Source: Farysia itapuensis
Lineage: Eukaryota; Basidiomycota; Ustilaginomycetes; Ustilaginales; Ustilaginaceae
Direction of reading: 5' to 3'
Assembly: GCA_023212645.1 (NCBI GenBank)
Contig: JALBYC010000036.1
Location: 1 to 64,000, forward strand
DNA length: 64,000 nt
The position numbers were made by a program, and so were the translations under genes. Below the pieces are notes generated by a model. It worked only from the letters and a program-made list of their open reading frames with translations. It ran no database searches and was not told the origin of the DNA. Of the stretch, positions 27,787 to 38,159 are shown one piece after another; position 1 is the stretch's first letter; each line of letters opens with the position of its first letter.

Positions 27787-30009
27787 ATGGGTATCCAGGG
27801 GCTGCTACCTTTGCTCAAGGATGTCTCATCGCCGGTGCACATTCGCGACTATGCCGGAAAGACACTCGGCATCGATGCCTATGTCTGGCTTCATCGTGGA
27901 GCGTACAGCTGCTCGCGCGAAATTGCAATGGGCGAGAATACTACGCGTTACATCTCCTACGCTTTGAGTCGCATCCGCATGCTCCAGCACTTTGGTGTCA
28001 AGCCATACCTCGTGTTTGATGGCGACAAACTCCCGGCCAAACAGCATACAGAGGACGACCGCGAACTGAGACGCTACGAGAATCTACAGAAAGCTAAAGC
28101 ACTCGAACGGGAAGGAAAGACGCAGGATGCAAGAGATCTGTTCTCGAAATGCGTAGATATCACACCCGAAATGGCTTACCAGCTAATCAAGGTGCTACAG
28201 CAGGAGGATATTCCCTACGTCGTTGCTCCTTACGAAGCCGACGCTCAGCTGGCCTTTCTCGAAGCACAGAGCTTGATCGATGGAATCATCACGGAAGACT
28301 CAGACTTGCTCGTGTTCGGCTGCAAGACCGTGTTGTTCAAGCTTGACCAGGCGGGGAACTGCATCGAGATTTTGCAGAACCGCTTCTGGACGAACAAACA
28401 GCTGGCGTTCTCTGGCTGGACGCCAGTGGAATTCCGCCAGATGGCCATTTTATCTGGGTGCGACTACTTGCCCAGTATTGTCGGCATGGGTCTCAAGAAT
28501 GCGCATCGCTTCTTACGTCGCTACAAGACAGTAGACAAGGTTCTGCAGGCTGTGCGTCTCGAGGGCAAGATGCGCGTTCCACCCACCTACTCACGGGAGT
28601 TTCGCAAAGCCGAGCTGACTTTTGTCCACCAACGTGTATTCGATCCTCGCATCAACAGTCTTGTGACCCTCACACCCCTGCCCGATGGTACTGCAGACGA
28701 GATGCTGCCCTTCATCGGCGCTCCTATCGAAGACGACATCGCTCGTGGCATCGCACAGGGCAGCATTGACCCCCTATCCCGCAAATCTATGGTGGACAGA
28801 TGCCCCAAACCACTTGCGCTCCGATCCTCGTCAGCACAAAGCATCTCGTCCCCAGGAACCCGCATCGATGCAGGCCTGCAGCGAAGTACGACGGCACCTG
28901 TTGGCTTATACGCGGAGACTAGTGCCAGTAGCTTCTATCGCAACGGCTTTGCCTCCGGATCTGCCAAGAAGAAAGTGGTCAGCAAAGAGACTGGTCTTCA
29001 GAGCTTGAAGTCCTTCTTTGGAAGTGCTACACCCAAAGCAAGCGCTGAGACGAAAAGCAAACCTCAGAGGACGCCCCTTGCAGAGCGTGACACCAATCGT
29101 CCACCACAGAACGTCACCAGTGAGAAGGGCAAAGCTCGCGACATCCCGCAGGAATCTGTACTGGAACCGGCAACTCCCGTCAGACCGGCTACGCAAAGCC
29201 GATTCTTCTGCGCAAGTGAGCCAGTTCTTTCTTCGCCAAGTCGTAGCAAGACAGCCTACCTCGGTCTTGGAGGCCAATTGACGCCTCCCAAGCCTGCGGC
29301 CGACCCTAACGATTCGGGATACTGGGAAGATTGTCAAGATGTCCAGGCGCTGATCGAATCCAGCCCAGTCCATCGAGCGTCTCAGATAGAGAAGCATGAG
29401 GCGCTCTCACCGTCACGACATAGCTGTGCTGGTCGCGCTCGAACAGGCTCAGGCGGGGATGGCTACATACCTTCATCGCCAGATTCTGGTTTCATCTCGT
29501 CCCCCGGTTCGTCGGTCAAGGGCTGCGTCGGCTCAACGCGGCACAGCAAAGAAGAAAGCGAGCCGCCCAGCTCTCCGCTGCTATCGTGCGCCCGCGCACA
29601 GCCTGTTGCAGTTCCAACACTGACGACAGATCCGATCGAGCCAGACACGGAAGAAAGCCAGGACCGCAATCCCGCCCCACCTCTTAGCCGTTCCTGCAGT
29701 AGCACGAGCTCGACAGCGCGAAAGCCAGCTCTCGTCTTCCGCTCACGAACGGACAGTAGCGGCAGTGAGCGCGACACCATCATGGATCCGCTCACCCCAA
29801 GTGCCTCGAAACTTGATGCGTTCCGATACGGCGCCAAGACAGGCACACCGCATTTGGTCCGACGCTCCACGAGCTCCACCACACCCCTTCCGAAACGACC
29901 AGCTCTCGACTTGCACTGCGACCAAGCGAGCACGGTCGTCAAGCGACCCAAGGCCAGCACTGTGCAAAGCAGCACTAGCTTATTCGAAAGCTTCAGATAC
30001 AGAAGCTAA
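27787..30009 (+). CDS. EXO1: Exonuclease 1 (Exo1), 5'-3' flap-family nuclease
   Basis: 740 residues, intronless. The XPG-N and XPG-I domains fill residues 1-230, with metal ligands at Asp30, Asp78, Glu150, Asp152, Asp171, Asp173 and Asp226, and the helix-hairpin-helix begins at SIVGMGLKNAHRFLRR (230-245). The DNA-binding part runs to about 340. The rest is a long Ser/Pro-rich disordered tail, typical of Exo1, where mismatch-repair and PCNA contacts lie in other species. It acts in mismatch repair, double-strand-break resection and telomere processing in the nucleus. The start (MGIQGLLPLLK) is the mature Exo1 N-terminus, whose glycine is conserved. Confidence 0.93.
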   Translation: MGIQGLLPLLKDVSSPVHIRDYAGKTLGIDAYVWLHRGAYSCSREIAMGENTTRYISYALSRIRMLQHFGVKPYLVFDGDKLPAKQHTEDDRELRRYENLQKAKALEREGKTQDARDLFSKCVDITPEMAYQLIKVLQQEDIPYVVAPYEADAQLAFLEAQSLIDGIITEDSDLLVFGCKTVLFKLDQAGNCIEILQNRFWTNKQLAFSGWTPVEFRQMAILSGCDYLPSIVGMGLKNAHRFLRRYKTVDKVLQAVRLEGKMRVPPTYSREFRKAELTFVHQRVFDPRINSLVTLTPLPDGTADEMLPFIGAPIEDDIARGIAQGSIDPLSRKSMVDRCPKPLALRSSSAQSISSPGTRIDAGLQRSTTAPVGLYAETSASSFYRNGFASGSAKKKVVSKETGLQSLKSFFGSATPKASAETKSKPQRTPLAERDTNRPPQNVTSEKGKARDIPQESVLEPATPVRPATQSRFFCASEPVLSSPSRSKTAYLGLGGQLTPPKPAADPNDSGYWEDCQDVQALIESSPVHRASQIEKHEALSPSRHSCAGRARTGSGGDGYIPSSPDSGFISSPGSSVKGCVGSTRHSKEESEPPSSPLLSCARAQPVAVPTLTTDPIEPDTEESQDRNPAPPLSRSCSSTSSTARKPALVFRSRTDSSGSERDTIMDPLTPSASKLDAFRYGAKTGTPHLVRRSTSSTTPLPKRPALDLHCDQASTVVKRPKASTVQSSTSLFESFRYRS

Positions 30010-30300
30010 AGGAAATTGTCCGGACCCATCATGTATTTCGTATAGAGCTTTGCAGAATCAAATTTTGACGTCCGTCCCTGCTTCCGAATTCGTGGTTCCT
30101 GAAGCCAAAGTCGCCGTAGTCTATTTATTAGCCAAACGTCATTCACAGCCACGTTGCATTCACATTCACTGTGATTTCGCTTTCTCGTGGAGAATTCGCC
30201 GAATTTGAAGGCGTTGCACTGTTTCAAGACCGTGTGCATTCATTCTCCTTATCGTTCTTTCCAACATCATACGCACTCTGCCCCTTGTTTCTTCATTACA

Positions 30301-31707
30301 ATGCCGCCACCGCTTCGTTCCGCGTCGTCATCGACGATGTTGGCTCGCGCACAAGGCGCGCCCATGGCAACGTTCGCAGCCGTCTTCGTCGGCGTGTGTC
30401 TGTTCTTCTCTGTGTTCCCGCTGCAGGCACAGCTTTCAAGCCACGCGACGACAGGTCTGCCCGGACTGCCGACAAGGGAGCAAGACAACCACCAAATGTC
30501 GCAGCAAGAGTGCTTGCGCGAGTTTCCGCTCTTCTATCCGCAGCTGATCGCGAACGCGGCCGAGTGGAAAAGCAAAGGCGGCATCAAACATGTCCAGATT
30601 CAAGAGGCTGCAGATCACTGCCGGCATGGGTGCGTGCACGTTGTCATCCAACACGGTCAGATTTTCATCCGAGCACAAGCCAAAGACTGGCAATCTCGCG
30701 TTCGGTCTACACTCGAGCTCCTGCGCACAGCGTATGAAGGTGCACCTACCGATGCAGAGCGTCAACGATTGGAGAATACAGAGCTGGTAATAAGCACGGC
30801 GGATTTTGACGGGTTCATGGACAACAATGCAGGGAATGGAGCTGGCTGGGTACTCGACAAGCGCGTAAGTGACATGCCTGGCCAGTACCTGTTCCCAGAC
30901 TTCAGCTTCGCCTCTTGGCCAGAAGCAGGCATCCCATCATACCAAGAATTCAGACGGCAGGCCAGCGCAACGAACGCTGCAACTCCATGGGAGAAGAAGC
31001 TTTCGAAAGCCTTTTGGCGCGGAGATGCACTTCAGGGCTCCAACATTGCCGCGCGCAATTCGCTGCTCAGTGTCGCCACCGGTCCGGGTACCGATGCGTG
31101 GAGCGATGTCAAGAGAACCAGCTTCTGGGAAACCGGGCCGGACATTGGCTCCATTGTCGCGCCTGCCGACCATTGTAGCCACAAGTACCTAGTTCATAGC
31201 GAAGGTGTCGCTTACTCGGGGCGTAGCAAATTCATCCTGGCTTGTCAAAGTGCTGTTGTCATGCACAAGCTCGAGTGGAAACAACATTTTCACGACGCTT
31301 TGATACCAGACGAGCTTAGCGCAGACCGTAACATCGTTCAGCTCATCTCGGGTGCCTACTTTGAATCTCTGCCGTCTCAGATGCAGAATTTGCTGCAAGA
31401 TGAACAGCGTCATCCTCGCTCTTCGATTGGGCGAACCGTGGCCGAGAATGCCAAACGCACCCTGACCGATCGGTACCTTACACCGGCAGCCACAAGCTGC
31501 TATATTCGCGGCGCTCTTCTCAGCTATAATTCGGTCCTCGACCGATCATCGTGGCCCACGCGCGACGGCCCCCAGATTCGACCCGGGAGCGGCGTCAAAC
31601 CGGGCGCAGGGACGAGTAAAGGCACACTCAAACAGCTCGGTGTCGAGGGCGATATCGAACTTGGCGTCTGGCACAATCTCGGCCAGCCAGAGTGGCCGCC
31701 ATCCTAA
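30301..31707 (+). CDS. CAP10/GT90-family glycosyltransferase
   Basis: 468 residues, a predicted type II Golgi membrane protein: short basic N-terminus, signal anchor at about 20-40, then a lumenal domain. GT90 hallmarks are KAFWRGDALQGS, the SEGVAYSGRSKFILACQSAVV region, and EWKQHFHDALIP near the C-terminus. In Cryptococcus, CAP10-family enzymes act in capsule and glycan xylosylation; the sugar transferred here cannot be told. ATG at 30301 places the anchor at the N-terminus; the open frame extends upstream but lacks family sequence. It is convergent with the next gene. Confidence 0.85.
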   Translation: MPPPLRSASSSTMLARAQGAPMATFAAVFVGVCLFFSVFPLQAQLSSHATTGLPGLPTREQDNHQMSQQECLREFPLFYPQLIANAAEWKSKGGIKHVQIQEAADHCRHGCVHVVIQHGQIFIRAQAKDWQSRVRSTLELLRTAYEGAPTDAERQRLENTELVISTADFDGFMDNNAGNGAGWVLDKRVSDMPGQYLFPDFSFASWPEAGIPSYQEFRRQASATNAATPWEKKLSKAFWRGDALQGSNIAARNSLLSVATGPGTDAWSDVKRTSFWETGPDIGSIVAPADHCSHKYLVHSEGVAYSGRSKFILACQSAVVMHKLEWKQHFHDALIPDELSADRNIVQLISGAYFESLPSQMQNLLQDEQRHPRSSIGRTVAENAKRTLTDRYLTPAATSCYIRGALLSYNSVLDRSSWPTRDGPQIRPGSGVKPGAGTSKGTLKQLGVEGDIELGVWHNLGQPEWPPS

Positions 31708-31811
31708 AAGCACACGACTCTCTTCCGCTCTTCTTATGAACAATTTTACTTGGGCTGCATTTTGGTACAAACGGGACGAGCACAGCTGCGCTACTATCAG
31801 AGAGACGGACG

Positions 31812-32633
31812 CTAAAACTCATGCGCAAAAATGTCTTCGCGGAGCTGCGATGGTCGTCTTGAAGGAGCATGATCGGTGGAATCGGTGCGCGAAGACGTGC
31901 TATGTTCGCTGCCATACTGTCGAACAGGATCCTCTGGGCCGGGTGCTAGAGATGAGACCGAAGAGGCGGGGCTGTATGGGGCTGATGCAGATTTGGCGGC
32001 GAGCATGTCGGTATTGCGCTCCGTGATGCTAGCCCTACGCTGTTCTGGTGTCATTTTGGCAGAGCTACGCCTAAAGAAGCGAGACTTCTTGCTGCTTTGA
32101 GCGGCAGGGGCGTAAGTGTGCACTGCCGGTGATTGTGTCGGTGGATCAGCGTTGATCCAGCGATCTTCATCAACCAGTCCCGTGTTCTGCGGCTTGAGAG
32201 GAGCAGAAGCAGCGCCCTCGGCCGTTTCTTCTGCTACCACATGCGGATTGCCCTCATCGTCGTATACTACACGCTGTGGTGTTCGGTCGTTGTACCGCGC
32301 AGTCCATGCGCGGCTCTTGACTAGCTTCTTTGAAGGTCGGTCGTCGACCAGACCGTAGCGGACAGCCCACTTGGGCGTCCTCGCCTTTGATTCGTTATTA
32401 CGAACATTTTGTATGAACCAGTTGTGCAGATGACCTGGGATGTAGCCACAGATGGTCAAAATCACATTGATAAGGAAGTCCTTGCCGATGCCGAAGCGGA
32501 TGGCCACAGCCAGTGGCGGTACAAACCAGCCCAGCACCCAGATGACTCCAGTGAATCCATAGTGTCGCTTCCAGGTAAAGTCGATCTTGCCATTCTCCTT
32601 GCGTGGAACGCCGTTGCGCAAAAAAGTAGACAT
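31812..32633 (-). CDS. Pmp3/UPF0057-family membrane protein with long C-terminal tail
   Basis: 273 residues. Residues about 20-75 hold two membrane helices with the Pmp3 signature (GKDFLINVILTICGYIPGHLHNWFI). Pmp3 proteins are small plasma-membrane proteins of about 55 residues that affect membrane potential; here the domain is followed by a roughly 190-residue hydrophilic Ser/Arg-rich tail, a form seen in other filamentous fungi as far as I know. The tail has several S/T-P or R-x-x-S sites that could be phosphorylated. ATG at 32633; the upstream frame start is a GTG. Confidence 0.8.
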   Translation of the reverse strand: MSTFLRNGVPRKENGKIDFTWKRHYGFTGVIWVLGWFVPPLAVAIRFGIGKDFLINVILTICGYIPGHLHNWFIQNVRNNESKARTPKWAVRYGLVDDRPSKKLVKSRAWTARYNDRTPQRVVYDDEGNPHVVAEETAEGAASAPLKPQNTGLVDEDRWINADPPTQSPAVHTYAPAAQSSKKSRFFRRSSAKMTPEQRRASITERNTDMLAAKSASAPYSPASSVSSLAPGPEDPVRQYGSEHSTSSRTDSTDHAPSRRPSQLREDIFAHEF

Positions 32634-33094
32634 GCTGGATGGTGGTGGCAACGAGAACTGAGCCACTGGGCAAGACGAGGCGCTACATTGCGATACGGCG
32701 GTAGCTCAGAGCCAGTGTGGGCGGGTTCGTTTTCTAGATAGCCGAAGATGGGGGAGCCATATGACGATGCAGAATCGGAACGCTTCCATTATTGCCGGCA
32801 TTAGATTTGTCTTGGCAGGGACCAATTCCCGTTGACTTTATAGTTGAGCGACCTTGTGTGTATTCCGTCACTGTGCAGTAAGCTCAAGCGCTTAAGAGCT
32901 TAAGCGAATCAGCGATTTCTGAATCTGACAATGCCTTTCTACCGTATGTTAGACCTCGAAATGGAGAACAACACTTTCGACTTTCGACTTTCGACTTTCG
33001 GCTAGATTGTACACGCGATTTCTCGAGAGGCGCTCGCTAACCTGGTACCACCACCACACAATGCTGCTCTGAGGCAGAATAATTGCATAGCACC
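32634..33094. other. Divergent intergenic region with a 4 x 7-bp repeat
   Basis: The region separates the Pmp3-like gene from mdm1. A perfect tandem ACTTTCG repeat lies at 32973-33000. Nothing coding is seen. Confidence 0.5.
32973..33000 (+). repeat. Tandem repeat (ACTTTCG)x4
   Basis: Four perfect seven-base units, about 95 bp upstream of the mdm1 ATG. Confidence 0.85.
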
Positions 33095-36000
33095 ATGGCG
33101 AGCCATGCGCTGATCCTATTGGTATCATTGTCGCTTGTACCACCCTTCCTCAATACCGCTTTCCAGCCGCGGCCTTCTACGTTCTTGTGGATCTCGCCCC
33201 TCTTCTTCTTCCTCTGGTCGCTGCTACTTATCTTTCTGTATCTGGCAGCGTGCTACGTGTTCGACGCGCAATCGACTCTTGATTCGCAAGAGAACAAATC
33301 ACTGCCTCGTCTCGCTTTCCTAACTCCCGCGTCCTGGTCTGCTCACCATGCACGTCTCACAGGGGGCCAGACGCCTTCACGTCAGCCAATATACCCGCCA
33401 TCGCCTCAACTCTCTCAGGCATTCGACCGGCTCATACAACTCGTCATTCGCGACTTTGTCCTCAAATGGCATACTCCCCTCTCCACCGGCAGTGACGATC
33501 CTCCTCTAGATCAGTTGACGCCCGACTTTGCACAATCTGTCGAAACGACCATTCGATCTGCCGTTGACAGCCTTCAGGGGCTTGTGAAGCAGCTGGATGC
33601 TGCTAATTTCGTCGTGCGAAAGCTGGTGCCCAAGCTGACGACCCACTTGGACTCGTATCGCCGCGCAGAATTCGACTTTCGGGGCACGTCGGACACTGAT
33701 GCCCACCTGTCTAGCTTTGGCAGCGACCAGGTCGACCTCTTCCTTGCAAATGGGTATCAAAACGGCCATCTTCACCCAGCTGTTGGCGACATGAGCAGTC
33801 TGCACACCAAGACCGCTGAACAGGCTTTCTTACGTCAGACTGCCTCCAAGCTGCTCGACGCCGTTCTGCCATATCCGGAAAACCGGAGTCGGGCAGTCAC
33901 CATTGTTGTCCGCGAAATTCTGAGCTGCACCATTCTCTTTCCCATCATGGACACGATCAGTGACCCGGACTTTTGGAACAATCTGCTCGAAGAGAAGGCA
34001 GGCGCAGTCCTGCACGAACAGGTCCTGGTCAGCAAGCTCAGAGAAGCGCTCGACAAACATGATCCTGCCTCGTTGTCCAATCGGACTGTTGCATCGGGCG
34101 AAACTGGCTCTTTGCTCCATTGGCCAGGTCAAGACAGCAAGCGACCAGATCAGCGATCTTTTGACGCCTTCTTGCAGAGCATAAGATCCACAGTCTCGCT
34201 CCTAGAAGCGCGCCGCACGCGCAACGACATTGCTGTACAGATACACAAGACCAAGACCAATTTGGAGCGTCTGCCAGACACTCCAGCCAACGCAGTGCCG
34301 CGCAACAAACTGCAATCCTACCTGGGCAGGCTGGAAAAGGCATACGCGCTCGCCGATGCCAAGATACTCGAGGTTGGCTCGAACAAAGGGATTCAGCTGT
34401 CTCACAACGGAATGGTATCAGCACCTGGCGCGGATCCAAACATATCGCGTACAAAGCTGCAGCACGTACTGCTTGACCCTTCCAGCCTGTCTTTCTTCAT
34501 GGAATTCATGGATCGCCGAAAGAGATCCATCCTCGTTCAATTCTGGCTGATTGTCGAGAGTTTCAAGACGCCATTGGAGGTGGCCGACTTGGACGCCGAA
34601 GCGGAAAAGGAACAGTTACTGCGCGCGTCCAGGTCGCCACTGCCGAGCAAAGTCACGGTCAAGATGTTGCGCGATGATCTGGTTATGTTCGACACCATAT
34701 ATTATTCGTCTCCAGCCATCGACGTTACACGCAAGTGGGTCGAGAGTGCTCGAAAATTTGTCACGGACGTCGACCATGGTGTCGAGATCACGGCGTTACA
34801 GGTCTGGTACGTTCGTCGAGACGTACTCAAAGCTCAACGACAGATCTTGCAGGAGATGGAGGACCAGGACTGGCCGGTCTTTAAGAGAAGTGATCTTTTC
34901 CTCAAAGCAGTGCAGGATCTGCGGCCAGATCCAGATCTGACGGCAGGTCTGGCGTCGAGCGTGACACTTCCAGCCCACGTTTCGTCTTCTATCGACTCAT
35001 TGACGGATATACAGCCCAAAACGCCGGCGAAGGCAGGCAACGTTCTCGAACATGCGGATCTGTTCGGCACAGATTTGCCCCTCAATCAAGGTCAAGACAG
35101 CAAGCAAGTTGTCGACCTCTTTGGTGATCGTCTTGCTGGATCACGATCCAAAGCTTCGTCCAAAGCCGGCAATCTCGATATCTTGATTGGCGGCAGGACT
35201 CAGCATGCTGGTCCAGATGGCCGCACGCCTCTCTTTCGCGAAGATCCTCTCTTTGATGAAGCCGATGACGAAGCTCAGTCAAACAAACACGAAGCTGTGT
35301 CCAGTTTCTACCAAACTGAGAAGATGGAAGAAATTCAGTCAGCACTTCAGGACATCATTGATGAGGATGCTCGTGCAAGTCCTTCGACTTTCTCCGTAAG
35401 CGGGAGCCGCAAAGTAAGTGACCAAAGCATCGATCTCAAGGCCAAGCGCTCGCAGGATCCTGTCGAGCAGCATGATTCGGTCAACGGTAGCTCCATGACT
35501 GCCTCGATGATTCCCATCATGCCAGTCAGTGGCAATCTCAATCAAGACATTGCCAGCATGACAGAGAAGCTGGACAAGCTTGTGTCACAAGCCGAGATCT
35601 TGGATGCCCTGATTCGCAAAGCAGAGCTGACCGGTGCGCGTGCTAGCGAGCTGCGCTTACTGGTCCAGTCAAGCCATGCAGTTCGACGAGAAGCTCGAGA
35701 GCTTCGTTGGCAACGTGACATCTTCGAGAAGCAACGTGCTGACAGCCGCATCGTCGCTGGCCAGACCAGAATTTCTATCACCGACACAATGATCTCGCAC
35801 GACGAGGACGGCAAGGAGTATGCAGTGTACCTGATAGAAGTGAGTCTCCGGCAGGGCGAGAAACCAGAGTCGACAACGCCTACGCCCACGTTCCCTGCAA
35901 GGAGCAGCAGCAGCAGCAGCTCCTCAACTGCTGTCGCGAGAGGCTGGATCGTGGGACGTCGCTATTCGGAATTTTGGTCGCTGCATCAAGCACTAAAAGA

Positions 36001-37090
36001 CAGATTTGCCGAAGTGCGCGCTCTGGAAAGCGAGTTCCCAGGGAAACGACTCGTTGGTCTTGTTCATGCGCCCTTTGTCGACGCCCGAAAAGCAAACTTG
36101 GAGAAGTATCTCCAGGCGCTTGTCCGACTGCCTACGGTGTGCGAGAGCGAAGAATTGCGGCTGTTCTTGGCCCAGTCACCGGTAGGAACTCGGTATTTGA
36201 CTAAGAAGCCTTCAGAAGCGCTACTCTCTCCGCTTTTGTCCGACACGCCTTTGGCTGGTTTCTTTGCAGGTGCAAACAACAAATTCTCAGCACCAGGCTT
36301 TCCGGGTCGCGAGCTTGTCAAGACTCTTTTCAAGGGTATGACGGGTGTTGCAGAGGGACTGGACGAGTTGATCGGTATCGGGCCCTCGATGCTTGATGTG
36401 ACGCTGCAGAGACTAGCGGCACAAGTACAGTCAAAGTCGAGCGCCACGACTGGCGCCGGGCGTAATGGTCCAGCTGCGGCTGGCTACCCAGCCCTCACAG
36501 GTATTGCAGACATTGACATGGTCTCGCAAGCCATGTCTTCGAACGCAAGCGCAGCTGAGCTCCGAGAAGCTGCGGGCGCAGGTACGACGCCGCTGACCGA
36601 ACCGATCTGCGATCTCTTTGTCTCGCTCTTTGAGCTCAAGGAGACCGCGAGCAATAGCAATTGGCTTCGTCGACAAGCCATTGTGATTCTGCTTCAGCAA
36701 CTGTTCGGTTCCACGGTGGAGCGCAAAGTACGCGAGACTTTTGCGACGCTCCTATCGCCTCCTTCGCTGTGTAATCACATCGCCACGCTACAGAACGGTC
36801 TTTGGCCAGGCGGTCAGCTTAAGCAGCCCACCCCTCCGCGTACTCGTGCAGAGAAAGACACGTTGCGCGAGAATGCCAACCGAAAGCTGTCCAGCTTGGT
36901 CCCTGAGCTGGCCAGCAATATCGTCGGCAGGGAGAACGCACGCCGAGGTACCCGTCGCATCTTTTCGGCACTGCAGAACAAACGCCTCAACAAACACCTC
37001 TTCTATACCCTGCTTGATTCGTCCATCGAAGAGCTGCTTTCCCATGCTCGCCAAAAGTCAGCGGCGCAGCCCCAAGTCGCAAGTAGATAG
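33095..37090 (+). CDS. MDM1: Mdm1-type sorting nexin (PXA-RGS-PX-nexin C)
   Basis: 1331 residues, intronless. Two membrane helices at the N-terminus (about residues 5-55) anchor it to the ER. They are followed by PXA (about 105-300), an RGS-like domain (about 455-585; LSFFMEFMDRRKRS), a coiled-coil/linker region, PX (about 890-1030; RRYSEFWSLHQAL) and nexin-C (about 1165-1300). This is the architecture of yeast Mdm1 and animal SNX13/14/25, which tether ER to vacuole or lysosome and act in lipid metabolism. The middle (about 600-850) is low complexity, and a short poly-Ser run interrupts the PX domain near 935. ATG in CCACCATGG-like context. Confidence 0.9.
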   Translation: MASHALILLVSLSLVPPFLNTAFQPRPSTFLWISPLFFFLWSLLLIFLYLAACYVFDAQSTLDSQENKSLPRLAFLTPASWSAHHARLTGGQTPSRQPIYPPSPQLSQAFDRLIQLVIRDFVLKWHTPLSTGSDDPPLDQLTPDFAQSVETTIRSAVDSLQGLVKQLDAANFVVRKLVPKLTTHLDSYRRAEFDFRGTSDTDAHLSSFGSDQVDLFLANGYQNGHLHPAVGDMSSLHTKTAEQAFLRQTASKLLDAVLPYPENRSRAVTIVVREILSCTILFPIMDTISDPDFWNNLLEEKAGAVLHEQVLVSKLREALDKHDPASLSNRTVASGETGSLLHWPGQDSKRPDQRSFDAFLQSIRSTVSLLEARRTRNDIAVQIHKTKTNLERLPDTPANAVPRNKLQSYLGRLEKAYALADAKILEVGSNKGIQLSHNGMVSAPGADPNISRTKLQHVLLDPSSLSFFMEFMDRRKRSILVQFWLIVESFKTPLEVADLDAEAEKEQLLRASRSPLPSKVTVKMLRDDLVMFDTIYYSSPAIDVTRKWVESARKFVTDVDHGVEITALQVWYVRRDVLKAQRQILQEMEDQDWPVFKRSDLFLKAVQDLRPDPDLTAGLASSVTLPAHVSSSIDSLTDIQPKTPAKAGNVLEHADLFGTDLPLNQGQDSKQVVDLFGDRLAGSRSKASSKAGNLDILIGGRTQHAGPDGRTPLFREDPLFDEADDEAQSNKHEAVSSFYQTEKMEEIQSALQDIIDEDARASPSTFSVSGSRKVSDQSIDLKAKRSQDPVEQHDSVNGSSMTASMIPIMPVSGNLNQDIASMTEKLDKLVSQAEILDALIRKAELTGARASELRLLVQSSHAVRREARELRWQRDIFEKQRADSRIVAGQTRISITDTMISHDEDGKEYAVYLIEVSLRQGEKPESTTPTPTFPARSSSSSSSSTAVARGWIVGRRYSEFWSLHQALKDRFAEVRALESEFPGKRLVGLVHAPFVDARKANLEKYLQALVRLPTVCESEELRLFLAQSPVGTRYLTKKPSEALLSPLLSDTPLAGFFAGANNKFSAPGFPGRELVKTLFKGMTGVAEGLDELIGIGPSMLDVTLQRLAAQVQSKSSATTGAGRNGPAAAGYPALTGIADIDMVSQAMSSNASAAELREAAGAGTTPLTEPICDLFVSLFELKETASNSNWLRRQAIVILLQQLFGSTVERKVRETFATLLSPPSLCNHIATLQNGLWPGGQLKQPTPPRTRAEKDTLRENANRKLSSLVPELASNIVGRENARRGTRRIFSALQNKRLNKHLFYTLLDSSIEELLSHARQKSAAQPQVASR

Positions 37091-37287
37091 ATGAACTAGC
37101 CCACATACCCATATGTCAGTCCATATACACAGTACGTACAGTACGTATGGCAACGTATACTAGTATGCTGCGTGTATACTGACACGGACTATTTGAAATC
37201 TGACTTGTGAAATTGTGAATCACCAGATATGGAGTGGAGAAAAAGCTTTGTAGGTTTGCGTCAACCCAACCAACAACAGATGCCGGT

Positions 37288-37982
37288 ATGCCAGCCATGT
37301 TGAGAGAGCTCTTCGGCGGCGCAATAAAGGCGCGGCTACCTTCTGACCTCATTGATGCCAGGTATGCAGTTTCGCGTGTCACAGAGAGAGATCAATTTCT
37401 AACCTGAAAAGCATGGAAGCGACTTTCGACAGGTTCCAGACAACCAAGAAGTGCTCTTGCGGAACGATAGCAACCTCAGTGTGATCTTGGAGGTTCTGCA
37501 GCTGGCCAGAGACGAGGGAGCAGACGAAAGTCTCGATAAAGCCATCAGGTATGTCGCTACTGCTGAGACACTCGATGAGGAAGGGGTTTGACTCATTTTG
37601 GTGTGACAACAGATTCCACTTTGATTCTCTGGCGCACGACAACTCGGCCAGCAGCTCACGTATAGAGAGCGTCCAGATGCCGTCTGCTGACCCGCCCACG
37701 ACAACGGCAACAGCCACGCCGATCCCAGCGCTTTTGACAGGGACGCAGGTCATCAAGAAGTTTGGAAAAGAGTCGGAACCAGATGACCAGGTCGAAATTT
37801 TTGTTGCTCTCTGGCGTCTACCCACCAAAGACATCGACTTGGTCTTGAGCATCAATCAACCTCTGGCACCTCAGACCAATGGCGCTTCGCACAGTGTTTC
37901 ATCCTCACCTCTTGACGCCAGAGCATTGTTCCTAGAAGCGGCCGAGTCGTTGCAGATCCATGACTGGACCCTGTTTGCATAA
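37288..37982 (+). CDS. MOG1: Mog1, Ran GTPase-binding protein
   Basis: Three exons (37288-37361, 37420-37548, 37613-37982) give about 190 residues. The spliced N-terminus has RELFGGAIKARLPSDLIDAS followed by DFRQVPDNQEV, close to the yeast Mog1 N-terminal motif (LYGGAI..., REVPDTQEV). Introns are 58 bp (GTATGC, AAG, with a CTAAC branch) and 64 bp (GTATGT, ACAG), both in phase 2. The C-terminus (AESLQIHDWTLFA) also fits the family ending FxxxDxxLFA. Mog1 binds Ran/Gsp1 and promotes nucleotide release in nuclear transport. The start may be 37288 or the in-frame ATG at 37297. A Ser/Thr/Pro-rich loop (about 90-110) is expanded. Confidence 0.85.
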
Positions 37983-38159
37983 TTCCAGTCTAACATATTT
38001 CGCCGTTTGTTGACATGTTGACAATCACAATGCGCAGATCCCTGAATCTACATGACCTACCTCCATGCACAAAGACAAGATGGTACAAACAGCAAACGCG
38101 TCTGAGCTATAACATATACCCACAGTGGCAGCGCTGATCTCGCGCAGCTCACCAACGTC

